Position numbers and translations under genes: made by a program. This document shows, in pieces, positions 41,565-50,160 of a DNA stretch of 59,225 nt. The notes under the pieces are model-generated. The model was given only the letters and a program-made list of their open reading frames with translations, was not told where the DNA came from and ran no database searches. Where the stretch lies: positions 1 through 59,225 of the forward strand of contig CALBPV010000067.1 in NCBI GenBank assembly GCA_937899265.1. The letters are read 5' to 3'. The stretch's first letter is position 1; each line of letters begins with the position of its first letter. The stretch is from an uncultured Bacteroidales bacterium (GTDB lineage: Bacteria > Bacteroidota > Bacteroidia > Bacteroidales > UBA3663).

Positions 41565-44174
41565 TCAGAGTTTGGAGATAACGGTATCTACGGCAGCATT
41601 CAGTCCGTCGGAGTTGCGTCCGCCTGCCTGTGCGAAATGGGGCTGACCTCCACCGCCGCCCTGGATGAAGCGAGCAGCTTCCTTGACGAGCGCAGAAGCA
41701 TTGAGTCCGGCGGCCTTGAGGTCATCGGAGATACCTACTGTGATGAGCGGTTTGTTATCGTAGGTGGTGCCGAGCACAACGACACGGTTCTGAGCCTCGG
41801 CGCGGAGCTGGAAGGCGAGATCCTTCGCATCATCGGGTTTGGCCATACCCACGTAACGAATCACTTCGTGGCCGTTGACGGTTTGGGCCATGTCGGCCAG
41901 TTTTTCCTTGAGCATGGCCACCTGCTGTCGACGGAAATCCTGGACTTCCTTCTTGAGGTCGGCATCTTCGCGGATGAGATTCTCGATGGTCGAGACGAGG
42001 TTGGGGGTATTGTTGAAGAGCTGACGGAGCGATACCACCATGTCTTGCTGCACGTTGAGCATCTCTTCCAACTTGGCTCCCGTGATGGCCTCGATACGTC
42101 GTACGCCGGCAGCGACAGAAGACTCGGAAACGATACGAATCATGCCGATTTGTCCGGTAGAAGCCACATGTGTGCCGCCGCAGAGCTCGATGGAGGGACC
42201 GTATTTGACAACGCGCACACGGTCGCTGTACTTCTCGCCGAAGAGGGCGATGGCACCGAGGGCTTTGGCCTCGGCGATGGGCATGTCGCGATGTTCCTCG
42301 AGGGGGATGTTCATACGTACCATTCTGTTGGCCATCGTCTGGACTTCGCGCAGCTGTTCGTCGGTCACTTTCTGGAAGTGGGAGAAATCGAAACGGAGGC
42401 TCTCCGGCGACACGTAGGAACCCTTCTGCTCCACATGGGTGCCGAGCACCTGACGGAGGCAATAGTCGAGAATGTGGGTGGCTGTGTGGTTGCTGGCCGT
42501 AGCGAGACGTGCCTCGGTGTCGATTTGAGCTGTGAAGGTAGCCGACATGTCAGCGGGCAGTTTCTCCACGATGTGGACAGCGAGGTTGTTCTCGCGCTTG
42601 GTGTCGATGATCGGAGTCTTCTCGTCGCCGCAGACGAGCCAACCTTTGTCGCCCACCTGACCGCCCATTTCGGCGTAGAAAGGTGTGCGTTCGAGTACTA
42701 TCTGGTAGAAAGTCTTGTTTTTCTGACGGATGGAACGATAGCGGAGCACTTCGGTCTCACACTCGGTGAGGTCGTAGCCCACGAAATCTTCGTTGCCCTC
42801 CTTGAGGGTGACCCAGTCGCCGTTTTCGACGGCAGCTGCATTGCGGGCACGCTGTTTCTGGGCCTGCATATTGACGTTGAATTCTTCTTCATCGACCGAG
42901 AGGCCGTTCTCGCGGCAGATGAGCTCGGTGAGGTCGAGGGGGAATCCGTAGGTGTCGTAGAGCGTGAAGACCTCGGCACCGTTGACAACGGTTTTGCCGG
43001 CTTTGCGGGTCTGCTCCATCACGTCGGAGATACGTTTCATGCCGGTTTCGAGGGTACGGAGGAAAGCTTCTTCCTCTTCCTTCATGACGCGGAGGATGAG
43101 TTCCTGCTGGGCTTTGAGTTCGGGATAGGCATCGCCCATTGTTTCGATGAGGATGGGGAGCAGTTTATAGAGGAAGGCTTCCTTCTGGCCGAGATAAGTG
43201 TAGGCATAGCGAACGGCACGACGCAAGATGCGGCGAATCACATAGCCGGCTTTGGCGTTGGAGGGAAGTTGTCCGTCGGTGATGGAGAAGGCGATGGTAC
43301 GCACGTGGTCGGCAATGACACGCATGGCCACGTCGGTCTTTTCGTTCTGTCCATAGGTATGGCCGGAGAGAGCACCGATGGTGCCGATGATGGGCTGGAA
43401 GACATCCGTGTCGTAGTTGGAAGTTTTGCCTTGGAGCGTACGAACCAAACGTTCGAAGCCCATGCCTGTGTCGATAACCTTGAAGGGAAGACCTTCGAGC
43501 GAGCCGTCGGCTTTACGGTTATACTGCATGAAGACGAGGTTCCAGATTTCAATCACTTGGGGATGGTCTTTGTTGACCAATTCGGCACCGCCCTTCTCGG
43601 CCTTTTCGGCTTCGGAACGTGAGTCGAAATGAATCTCGGAACAGGGACCGCAGGGACCCGTCTCACCCATTTCCCAGAAATTGTCGTGCTTGTTGCCGTT
43701 GAGGATATGGTCGGCAGGCAGATGTTTGAGCCAAATCTTATAGGCTTCCTCGTCGCGCTCAAGACCTTCTTCCTTCGAGCCTTCAAACACAGTGGCATAG
43801 AGGTTCTTGGGGTCGAGGTGGAGCACATCGACGAGATATTCCCAGGCAAAGTCAATGGCACCCTCCTTGAAATAGTCGCCGAACGACCAGTTGCCCAACA
43901 TCTCGAACATTGTGTGGTGATAGGTGTCCATTCCCACTTCTTCAAGGTCGTTGTGCTTGCCGGAGACGCGGAGACATTTCTGCGAGTCGGCGGCACGCTT
44001 CCACTTGCGCTCCACATTGCCGAGGATGATGTCTTTGAACTGGTTCATGCCGGCGTTGGTGAACATCAGCGTCGGGTCGTCTTTAATGACCATCGGAGCA
44101 GAAGGCACAATGGTGTGACCCTTGGATGCCATAAACTGCTTGAATGATTCGCGGATTTCTTTTGCAGTCATCAT
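41565..44174 (-). CDS. alaS: alanyl-tRNA synthetase
   Basis: This 869-residue enzyme charges tRNA-Ala and edits mis-acylated Ser/Gly. The catalytic class II core starts SFKQFMASKGHTIVPSAPMV and MFTNAGMNQFKDIILG. The editing domain has HTATHILDYCLRQVLG and CGGTHVASTGQIG, the zinc/editing motifs. The C-Ala domain ends GGGGGQPHFAQAGGRN. Length is normal. Two ATG codons in tandem (44174 and 44171) can serve as start. A -7 box lies about 70 nt upstream. The gene is divergent from the M23 peptidase gene. Confidence 0.97.
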   Translation of the reverse strand: MMTAKEIRESFKQFMASKGHTIVPSAPMVIKDDPTLMFTNAGMNQFKDIILGNVERKWKRAADSQKCLRVSGKHNDLEEVGMDTYHHTMFEMLGNWSFGDYFKEGAIDFAWEYLVDVLHLDPKNLYATVFEGSKEEGLERDEEAYKIWLKHLPADHILNGNKHDNFWEMGETGPCGPCSEIHFDSRSEAEKAEKGGAELVNKDHPQVIEIWNLVFMQYNRKADGSLEGLPFKVIDTGMGFERLVRTLQGKTSNYDTDVFQPIIGTIGALSGHTYGQNEKTDVAMRVIADHVRTIAFSITDGQLPSNAKAGYVIRRILRRAVRYAYTYLGQKEAFLYKLLPILIETMGDAYPELKAQQELILRVMKEEEEAFLRTLETGMKRISDVMEQTRKAGKTVVNGAEVFTLYDTYGFPLDLTELICRENGLSVDEEEFNVNMQAQKQRARNAAAVENGDWVTLKEGNEDFVGYDLTECETEVLRYRSIRQKNKTFYQIVLERTPFYAEMGGQVGDKGWLVCGDEKTPIIDTKRENNLAVHIVEKLPADMSATFTAQIDTEARLATASNHTATHILDYCLRQVLGTHVEQKGSYVSPESLRFDFSHFQKVTDEQLREVQTMANRMVRMNIPLEEHRDMPIAEAKALGAIALFGEKYSDRVRVVKYGPSIELCGGTHVASTGQIGMIRIVSESSVAAGVRRIEAITGAKLEEMLNVQQDMVVSLRQLFNNTPNLVSTIENLIREDADLKKEVQDFRRQQVAMLKEKLADMAQTVNGHEVIRYVGMAKPDDAKDLAFQLRAEAQNRVVVLGTTYDNKPLITVGISDDLKAAGLNASALVKEAARFIQGGGGGQPHFAQAGGRNSDGLNAAVDTVISKL

Positions 44175-44244
44175 TTTTGTATATGTATCTGATTTTATTG
44201 TTTTTTTTGTTCAAAATTGTCACCGCGAGGGTGCTTTTTGGCTG

Positions 44245-44252
44245 CAAAGATA
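44245..44252 (-). promoter_or_regulatory. putative -7 box for alaS
   Basis: TATCTTTG on the minus strand, about 70 nt before the alaS start. No good TTTG was found at the expected upstream distance. Confidence 0.5.
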
Positions 44253-44292
44253 CAAAAAATTAACCGAAAACAGAAAATTTTCGGGAAAATAT

Positions 44293-44323
44293 TTTGGAAA
44301 TACGCGCCGATTCATTACATTTG
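44293..44323 (+). promoter_or_regulatory. promoter for the M23-MerR genes
   Basis: TTTG at 44293-44296 and TACATTTG at 44316-44323 are 19 bp apart. The leader before the ATG at 44377 is about 47 nt. Confidence 0.75.
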
Positions 44324-44376
44324 CAAAATCGAAATGATAAATTAGAGTATAAAGTAACAGCTAATGAAGTCGAAAG

Positions 44377-45348
44377 ATGGCTCAATGGTTACACTATAAA
44401 TACAACAAGGACAAGGGTCGTTACGAACGTAAGCAGCCCTCACGCTGGCGTCACCTCGTGACCGCTGCCCAGCATCTTTTGTCGGGCACCATCATCGGGG
44501 CATTGCTGCTCTATGTCTTTGTGGTATTTATCGGCTCGCCCGGCCAGTGGAAATTGCAGCGCGACCACAAACGGTTGCAACAGCAGTACCGGCTGCTCGA
44601 CGAAAGGTTGGACGAGGCCATGGGCATCCTGCAGGATATAGGCGAAAGGGATGACAACATGTACCGCGTCATCCTTCAGGGCGAACCCATAGGTCAAAGC
44701 ATCCGCAGTCGCATTGAAGCAGCGACCCACAAATACGATTCCCTGATGGATCTCACGGACGCAGACCTGGCAGTGGCCGTAAGCCAAAAGATGGATCTCA
44801 TAGAGAAAGAAATGTATGTCCAGTCAAAGTCGTTTGACGAACTGGTAAATCTGGCTCGCAATCAGGAGGACCGTCTGAAACACATCCCGGCCATTCAGCC
44901 CGTTTCCGACAAAGACCTGAAGTATATGGCTTCGGGTTACGGATGGCGTGTGGATCCTGTCTATAATGTGATGCGTTACCATCAGGGCATGGATTTCTCG
45001 GCTCCCAAAGGTACCGATATTTTTGCCACAGGTGACGGTACGGTCATTCAGGCCGGATGGGATAGCGGATATGGGCAGAAGGTGACCGTCAGTCACGGCT
45101 ACGGCTACACGACGGTCTATGCACACATGAGCAAAATCCTCGTACGCCGCGGACAGAAAGTGCATCGCGGGGACAAGATAGGCGAAGTGGGTTCGACGGG
45201 CAAATCGACCGGTCCGCACTGTCACTATGAGGTGCATCTCAACGATGTGCCCCAGAATCCTGCCCGGTACTATTATTTCGACCTCACGCCCGAACAGTAT
45301 GCCGAGATGATAGAAAAGTCGGAAAATGTAGGACAAGTAATGGACTGA
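44377..45348 (+). CDS. membrane-anchored M23 metallopeptidase
   Basis: This 323-residue protein has a basic cytoplasmic N-terminus, a single transmembrane helix (about residues 34-54, GTIIGALLLYVFVVFIGS), a coiled coil (about 58-80, LQRDHKRLQQQYRLLDERLD) and a C-terminal M23 domain. The zinc ligands are present (YHQGMD and STGKSTGPHCHYEV), so unlike EnvC/NlpD-type proteins it should be an active endopeptidase. It probably trims peptidoglycan at the periplasmic face of the inner membrane. A MerR regulator gene follows 6 bp downstream in an apparent operon, an order seen in other Bacteroidota. Confidence 0.9.
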   Translation: MAQWLHYKYNKDKGRYERKQPSRWRHLVTAAQHLLSGTIIGALLLYVFVVFIGSPGQWKLQRDHKRLQQQYRLLDERLDEAMGILQDIGERDDNMYRVILQGEPIGQSIRSRIEAATHKYDSLMDLTDADLAVAVSQKMDLIEKEMYVQSKSFDELVNLARNQEDRLKHIPAIQPVSDKDLKYMASGYGWRVDPVYNVMRYHQGMDFSAPKGTDIFATGDGTVIQAGWDSGYGQKVTVSHGYGYTTVYAHMSKILVRRGQKVHRGDKIGEVGSTGKSTGPHCHYEVHLNDVPQNPARYYYFDLTPEQYAEMIEKSENVGQVMD

Positions 45349-45354
45349 CGAAGT

Positions 45355-45717
45355 ATGGAAGAACCGATAAAAAGCGAACATCAGACATCAGGCAAAAAGT
45401 ACTTGTCCATAAGCGAGATGGCCAAAGAAATCGGCGTTACGGTCGAGGTGCTCCGTAAGTGGGAGCGCGATTTCCCGCGAGTCATCCATCCCCTTCGGAC
45501 CAGCGGCGGCAACCGTCTCTACGATGCCCGTCAGCAGGAGAAGGTGGCGATGGTTTACCGCCTCCTTCGCACTCAGGGAATGACCGTCAGCGGGGCCAAG
45601 CGCCAGCTCTCCAATCGTCAGAGCGAAGAAGAAACAACACAGGAGGTGATAAACACCCTGCGCGAAGTCAAGTCCCGATTGTTGGATATCGTTAACGAAC
45701 TCGATAAATTAAGATGA
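45355..45717 (+). CDS. MerR-family transcriptional regulator
   Basis: This is a 120-residue DNA-binding protein. The MerR winged helix-turn-helix spans about residues 15-83: KYLSISEMAKEIGVTVEVLRKWERDF, then TSGGNRLYDARQQEKVAMVYRLLRTQGMTVSGAKRQL. A short C-terminal helix (LREVKSRLLDIVNELDKL) would form the dimer coiled coil. No effector-binding domain or metal-binding Cys is present. The signal sensed is unknown, as in the common short Bacteroidota MerR proteins found next to M23 genes. Confidence 0.9.
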   Translation: MEEPIKSEHQTSGKKYLSISEMAKEIGVTVEVLRKWERDFPRVIHPLRTSGGNRLYDARQQEKVAMVYRLLRTQGMTVSGAKRQLSNRQSEEETTQEVINTLREVKSRLLDIVNELDKLR

Positions 45718-45755
45718 TGCTAATCAAAGGTTTATGTAATAACAAATAATCAAAG

Positions 45756-45763
45756 AAAGGAGG
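45756..45763 (+). promoter_or_regulatory. strong Shine-Dalgarno site before the RelA/SpoT homologue
   Basis: AAAGGAGG lies 6 nt before the ATG at 45770. Most genes here have only A-rich leaders, as usual in Bacteroidota, so this near-perfect anti-16S match is exceptional. Confidence 0.6.
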
Positions 45764-45769
45764 ACCGAA

Positions 45770-47665
45770 ATGGAAAAATATTCCCCCGCAGATGCTAAGC
45801 GAATACTGAACGAAAAGCTCGACCACTTCACCCAAAAAGTGAAAGAACTGCTTCCCAAAGAAGATTGGGATATCATTCACGATACATATCTCTTTGCCGC
45901 CGATGCCCACAAGAATCAGGAGCGCAAAAGCGGCCTTCCTTATATTGTCCATCCCGTCGAAGTGGCTACGATAGCCCTCGAGGAGTTGGGACTCAAGACC
46001 CATTCGGTGCAAGCAGCCTTGCTCCACGACGTGGTGGAGGATACCGACCACACACTCGACGAAATCCGCGAGCGTTACGGGGAGGACGTAGCCACTCTGG
46101 TGAGCGTGCTGACCAAAAAGGTATCCGAGACCTACAAAGTCTCCAAGCAGGTGGACAACTTCCGTCTGATGCTCAACTCCATCAACTACGATATCCGAGC
46201 CCTTCTCATCAAACTGGCCGACCGTCTCAATAATATGAGAACCCTCGGCTCCATGCGTGCCGACAAGCAGATGAAGATAGCATCCGAGACCGACTATTTC
46301 TACGCACCTTTGGCCAACCGCCTGGGTCTCTACGAAATCAAGTCGGAGCTCGAGAATCTCTCCATGAAGTTCCGTTCGCCACAGGAGTACGACCGCATCG
46401 ACAAGAAGATTCAGAGCTACATGAATCTTTATCGCAGGGATATTGAGGATTTCCTCAAACCCATACGTCAGGAACTGGCCAAAGCCGGTTTCCGTGCTAC
46501 TGTCTATGCCCGACCGCGTTCGGTTTATGCTTTGTGGCGCAAGATGCAGTCCAATCACCTCAGTTTCAAACAGCTCGAACACGTCCACCTTGTCCAAATA
46601 GTCTTCGCCAGCGACAAAAGCAAAGGTTCGGACAAGGATCAATGTCTCAAGATTTACTCCATCATCACCGACCTCTACAAGGAACGTCCCTACTCGATGA
46701 TAAATTATGTGGATCAGCCGAAGGAGAACGGTTATCAGGCTCTTCATGTACAGCTGATGACCAAGCGCGGCGGATGGAGCGAAGTGCATATCACAACCGA
46801 AGAAATGCACAAGAACTCTCAGCAGGGTTGCGTCAAGCATACCTCCGAGAGCATCGAGCAGTGGGTGGAGAAGTTCAAAGGCATCCTCAAGGACATCGCC
46901 CGCAGTTCGGCCGACTCCGACTTTATGAAATCTGTGGTCTCTTCGTTCTACAACGACGACATCATTGTCTTCACGCCCAAGGGGGCTCCGGTCGTTTTGC
47001 CCAAGGGAAGTTCGGTCCTCGACCTTGCTTACGAGATACATACCAACGTGGGCAATCACGCCAAATTCGCCCGCATCAACGGCAAACTCTCGAGCATCTT
47101 TACCACCCTCAAGCGCGGCGACCGTGTCGATGTGGGCACCAGCGAGGAAACCTATCCTCAGCCCAATTGGATTGACCATGTGCACAGCTACAAAGCCCGC
47201 CGTCAGGTGAAAGTGGCTCTCGAGAAAGCTACCAACGCCAAGGAGGTTTTTCCCTACAAAGTGTGTCCGCAATGCCGGCCTTTGCCCGGCGACGAGGTGA
47301 TGGGATTCCGTCCCCTCGACGGCAAAGGACTCATCGAAGTCCACAAACGGAACTGTCCGCTCGCTATCGAGCTTTCGGCCGGTGAGGGCGACAATATCGT
47401 GGACGTTTCCTTGCCCGTGCGTCCTTATTGGACCTACGAAACGCGCATCACCATCGATGCTGTCGATCGTGCGGGACTCTTGCGTGATGTGGTCGATGTC
47501 ATCACCACCCGTCTGGGTCTCTATATCAATTCGCTCGAGACCAATACTTTGGATTATATCGTCTGCACTCACGTCACCCTTTTGGTGACCTCCGCTTTCG
47601 AACTCGATGCCGCTTGTCGCACGATTGAGGAGGTCAAAGGGGTGGAAGAGGTAAGAACGAATTAG
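45770..47665 (+). CDS. RelA/SpoT homologue with intact hydrolase and degenerate synthetase
   Basis: This 631-residue RSH protein has an HD hydrolase domain, a synthetase-like domain, TGS (about residues 372-435) and a C-terminal ACT-like part. Hydrolase residues are present: His61 (YIVHP), HDVVED at 86-91 and LADRLNN with Asp151 and Asn155. The synthetase domain departs from consensus. The usual DLxAIR is HVHLVQ (catalytic Asp to His271, Arg to Gln276), EIQIRT is EVHITT (Gln to His340, Arg to Thr342) and AAHW is VKHT. NGYQALH is kept. It is also about 100 residues shorter than typical Bacteroidota Rel. I infer a (p)ppGpp hydrolase without synthetase activity. A strong Shine-Dalgarno sequence precedes it. 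Confidence 0.88.
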   Translation: MEKYSPADAKRILNEKLDHFTQKVKELLPKEDWDIIHDTYLFAADAHKNQERKSGLPYIVHPVEVATIALEELGLKTHSVQAALLHDVVEDTDHTLDEIRERYGEDVATLVSVLTKKVSETYKVSKQVDNFRLMLNSINYDIRALLIKLADRLNNMRTLGSMRADKQMKIASETDYFYAPLANRLGLYEIKSELENLSMKFRSPQEYDRIDKKIQSYMNLYRRDIEDFLKPIRQELAKAGFRATVYARPRSVYALWRKMQSNHLSFKQLEHVHLVQIVFASDKSKGSDKDQCLKIYSIITDLYKERPYSMINYVDQPKENGYQALHVQLMTKRGGWSEVHITTEEMHKNSQQGCVKHTSESIEQWVEKFKGILKDIARSSADSDFMKSVVSSFYNDDIIVFTPKGAPVVLPKGSSVLDLAYEIHTNVGNHAKFARINGKLSSIFTTLKRGDRVDVGTSEETYPQPNWIDHVHSYKARRQVKVALEKATNAKEVFPYKVCPQCRPLPGDEVMGFRPLDGKGLIEVHKRNCPLAIELSAGEGDNIVDVSLPVRPYWTYETRITIDAVDRAGLLRDVVDVITTRLGLYINSLETNTLDYIVCTHVTLLVTSAFELDAACRTIEEVKGVEEVRTN

Positions 47666-47759
47666 GACATTTCAGGAATCCGTTCCGGATGGATTCATTC
47701 CCCCGAAGAGAAAGCCCTGTTTTTTAAGTGTAGTGTGTATATATCAAGATGAATCATAT

Positions 47760-48542
47760 ATGAAATCTATTGCTATTATCCCCGCTCGTTATGCGAGCAC
47801 ACGTTTCCCCGGAAAGCCCCTTGCTCTGTTGGGCGGCAAACCGGTCATTCAGCGCGTCTTTGAGAAGGTGTCTCCTTTGGTTTCGATGGCTGTTGTGGCT
47901 ACCGACGATATTCGCATCTATGATGCCGTGGTTGCCTTCGGCGGCAAGGTGGTGATGACTTCTCCCGACCATAAGAGCGGCACCGACCGCATTCAGGAGG
48001 CCTATACAAAGATTGTGGAGGCGATGGGACAGACCTACGACGTTATCATCAATGTGCAGGGTGACGAACCCTTCATTGCCCCACGGCAGATACAGTCCAT
48101 CCAAGATTGCTTCCTCGATGCCCGTACCGAAATAGCCACGCTCGTGCGTCCCTTCCATGAGGAAGATGGAATCGAAGGGCTTGAGAACCCCAATTCGCCC
48201 AAGGTGGTGTTGGGTGCCCGTTCGCAGGCTCTCTATTTTTCGCGCTCTGTAATACCTTTCCTGCGCGGCATTCCCCGTGAGGAGTGGCTCGTGAAACATA
48301 CTTTCTACAAGCATATCGGCATCTATGCCTATCGTCCCGAGGTGTTGGCCCGCATTACTGCAATGCCGCAGACACCGCTCGAAAAGGCCGAGAGCCTCGA
48401 ACAGTTGCGTTGGCTCGAAAACGGGGTTCGTATTTCGGTGAGGGTGGTCGATATCGAGACCGTGGGAATCGACACTCCCGAGGATCTCGACAAGGCTGAA
48501 CAATTCCTCCGCAAGCTCAAGATTGCCAAAGGTTCTCTTTGA
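47760..48542 (+). CDS. kdsB: 3-deoxy-manno-octulosonate cytidylyltransferase (KdsB)
   Basis: This 260-residue enzyme activates Kdo as CMP-Kdo for lipid A-core synthesis. The N-terminal nucleotide-binding motif is IIPARYASTRFPGKPLALLG. Further family segments are VATDD, MTSPDHKSGTDRIQEA and VINVQGDEPFI, and the C-terminal VDTPEDLDKAE-type motif appears as IDTPEDLDKAEQFL. Start at 47760 (MKSIAIIP). The next gene starts within its stop codon (TTGA). No clear promoter was found in the 94-bp gap to the RelA/SpoT homologue. Confidence 0.95.
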   Translation: MKSIAIIPARYASTRFPGKPLALLGGKPVIQRVFEKVSPLVSMAVVATDDIRIYDAVVAFGGKVVMTSPDHKSGTDRIQEAYTKIVEAMGQTYDVIINVQGDEPFIAPRQIQSIQDCFLDARTEIATLVRPFHEEDGIEGLENPNSPKVVLGARSQALYFSRSVIPFLRGIPREEWLVKHTFYKHIGIYAYRPEVLARITAMPQTPLEKAESLEQLRWLENGVRISVRVVDIETVGIDTPEDLDKAEQFLRKLKIAKGSL

Positions 48543-48898
48543 AACGTATTCTGATTCTTTTGGCCTTTGTCGCCTTCCTTGCGGTCTATGCGTTGGGCGA
48601 TGTGATGTCGGAGCATTGGCTGCTGCAATGTCCGCTCTATCATCTCACGGGCTGGCAGTGTCCGATTTGCGGCCTGCAGCGCGGAGTGCATGCGGCTCTC
48701 AACGGACAGTTCGTCCAAGCTTGGCACTATAATCCCGGCCTGTGGGCAATGTCTCCCTATTGGCTGCTGTGGATGGCAGGCGGGGTTTCGGCCAAGGCTG
48801 CTGCCTGGCCCCCGGTGAAGTGGTGTTCCCGGGACAAAGTGTTTTTCCCTGCCCTCGGCATCCTGTTGCTTTGGGGCGTGATACGTAATTTTATTTAA
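48539..48898 (+). CDS. DUF2752 small membrane protein
   Basis: This 119-residue membrane protein has the DUF2752 signature: CPLYHLTGWQCPICGLQRGVHAALNG, with three Cys and the CPxCG motif, followed by hydrophobic helices (MSPYWLLWMAGGV, LGILLLWGVIRNFI). The function is unknown. It begins with TTG overlapping the kdsB stop by 4 nt, implying translational coupling and a non-ATG start. An internal ATG (MSEHW) would remove the first helix and is less likely. Confidence 0.8.
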   Translation: MKRILILLAFVAFLAVYALGDVMSEHWLLQCPLYHLTGWQCPICGLQRGVHAALNGQFVQAWHYNPGLWAMSPYWLLWMAGGVSAKAAAWPPVKWCSRDKVFFPALGILLLWGVIRNFI

Positions 48899-48957
48899 CA
48901 GAGAAGTCCCCTCCGAGGTACTTTCCGTTTCCTTTTATTTTAATTCCGGTTTATCTT

Positions 48958-50133
48958 ATGGAAGAATGGTTGAAACAAAACATGGGTGAGTCCACTGCAA
49001 GTATCGAAAATATCTGGATTCGTCTGGCGATTTTTTTAGGAGTCATTTTGGCGGCCTATCTGGTCGATTTGTTGTTCGAAAAACTGATTATTCCCGCCAT
49101 CAAGCGTATGACGGAAAAGACCGAAGCCAAGTGGGATGACATCCTGCTCAGCGAGAAAGTCTGCAATGCAGGCTCCAATATCCTACCTCCAATCATTATG
49201 CTGACTGCCATTCCCATGGTCTCCACCGGCTGGTTGGAAGCCTTTCTGATGAAGGTGCTGGCCATCTATATTACTTTCTCCGTCACGCGTTTCGTCCATG
49301 TTTTCATCAGCGCGGGTTATGAGGTGTTCGAATACCGGCAGATGGAGAAGACCGGACAGCGTAAAGCGGTCAAAGGTGTAGCCCAGGTGATTCAGGTCTT
49401 CATTTGGATTATTGCCATCATCATCATGGTGTCGATTCTCATCAACAGGTCGCCTCTCTATCTCCTCGGCGGTCTCGGTGCTGCTGCGGCTGTGCTGATG
49501 TTGGCTTTCCAGGATACCATCAAGGGCCTTGTGGCAGGTGTTCAGCTTTCGGCCAACGACATGCTGCGTCCCGGCGAATGGATTTCTGTGCCCTCCAAGG
49601 GTATCGACGGCATCGTAAAGGACGTGACCCTCACTACTGTGAAGATTCAGAACTGGGACAATACCATCATGACCATCCAGCCTTATACCCTCTTTTCCGA
49701 GACGTTCCAGAACTGGCGCGGCATGACTGAAGCCGCCGGGCGCCGCATCAACAAGACCCTTAACATCGACATCCGCAGTGTCCATATCCCCACACAGGAG
49801 GAACTCGACGATTTCAAAAGGCAGGGGTTTGTGGACGCAACGGCCAAAGTCGGTGAACAGACCAACCTCGAAATCTTTCGCCAATATTTCGGTGAATGGT
49901 TGCGCCGCAATCCAATGGTCAATCCGGATATGGGACCCGTCATGTGTCGTCAGGTGGAAGCTGGACCCGAGGGTTTGACGCTTCAGATTTACTGCTTCTC
50001 GCGCACCAAGGTTTGGGCGGAATACGAGAACGTGGGCGCTTCCCTTCTCGAACACATGATAGCCATCCTTCCCGAGTTTGGCCTTGTGCCTTATCAGCGC
50101 TCCACCAACTGGGTCTATCCCGCCAAAAAATAG
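48958..50133 (+). CDS. MscS-family mechanosensitive ion channel
   Basis: This 391-residue inner-membrane channel releases ions under osmotic downshock. Five N-terminal helices are followed by the pore-lining helix (LGGLGAAAAVLMLAFQDTIKG) and the beta-domain signature (LSANDMLRPGEWI, then VKDVTLTTVKIQNWDNTIMTI). A cytoplasmic alpha/beta domain ends the protein. The large N-terminal part resembles YbdG-like medium-size members. It ends 27 bp before the convergent ABC exporter gene. No promoter of the consensus type was seen in the 59-bp upstream gap. Confidence 0.92.
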   Translation: MEEWLKQNMGESTASIENIWIRLAIFLGVILAAYLVDLLFEKLIIPAIKRMTEKTEAKWDDILLSEKVCNAGSNILPPIIMLTAIPMVSTGWLEAFLMKVLAIYITFSVTRFVHVFISAGYEVFEYRQMEKTGQRKAVKGVAQVIQVFIWIIAIIIMVSILINRSPLYLLGGLGAAAAVLMLAFQDTIKGLVAGVQLSANDMLRPGEWISVPSKGIDGIVKDVTLTTVKIQNWDNTIMTIQPYTLFSETFQNWRGMTEAAGRRINKTLNIDIRSVHIPTQEELDDFKRQGFVDATAKVGEQTNLEIFRQYFGEWLRRNPMVNPDMGPVMCRQVEAGPEGLTLQIYCFSRTKVWAEYENVGASLLEHMIAILPEFGLVPYQRSTNWVYPAKK

Positions 50134-50160
50134 CCCCCCTACTCCTGTCCCATCGGACGT

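Noticed and set aside
41199..43622. 807-residue open frame antisense to alaS and the DUF1573 gene
   Set aside because: Spans two well-supported genes on the other strand and shows no recognisable domain.
45692..47572. 626-residue open frame antisense to the RelA/SpoT homologue
   Set aside because: Complement-frame shadow; the sense strand has intact HD, TGS and ACT features.
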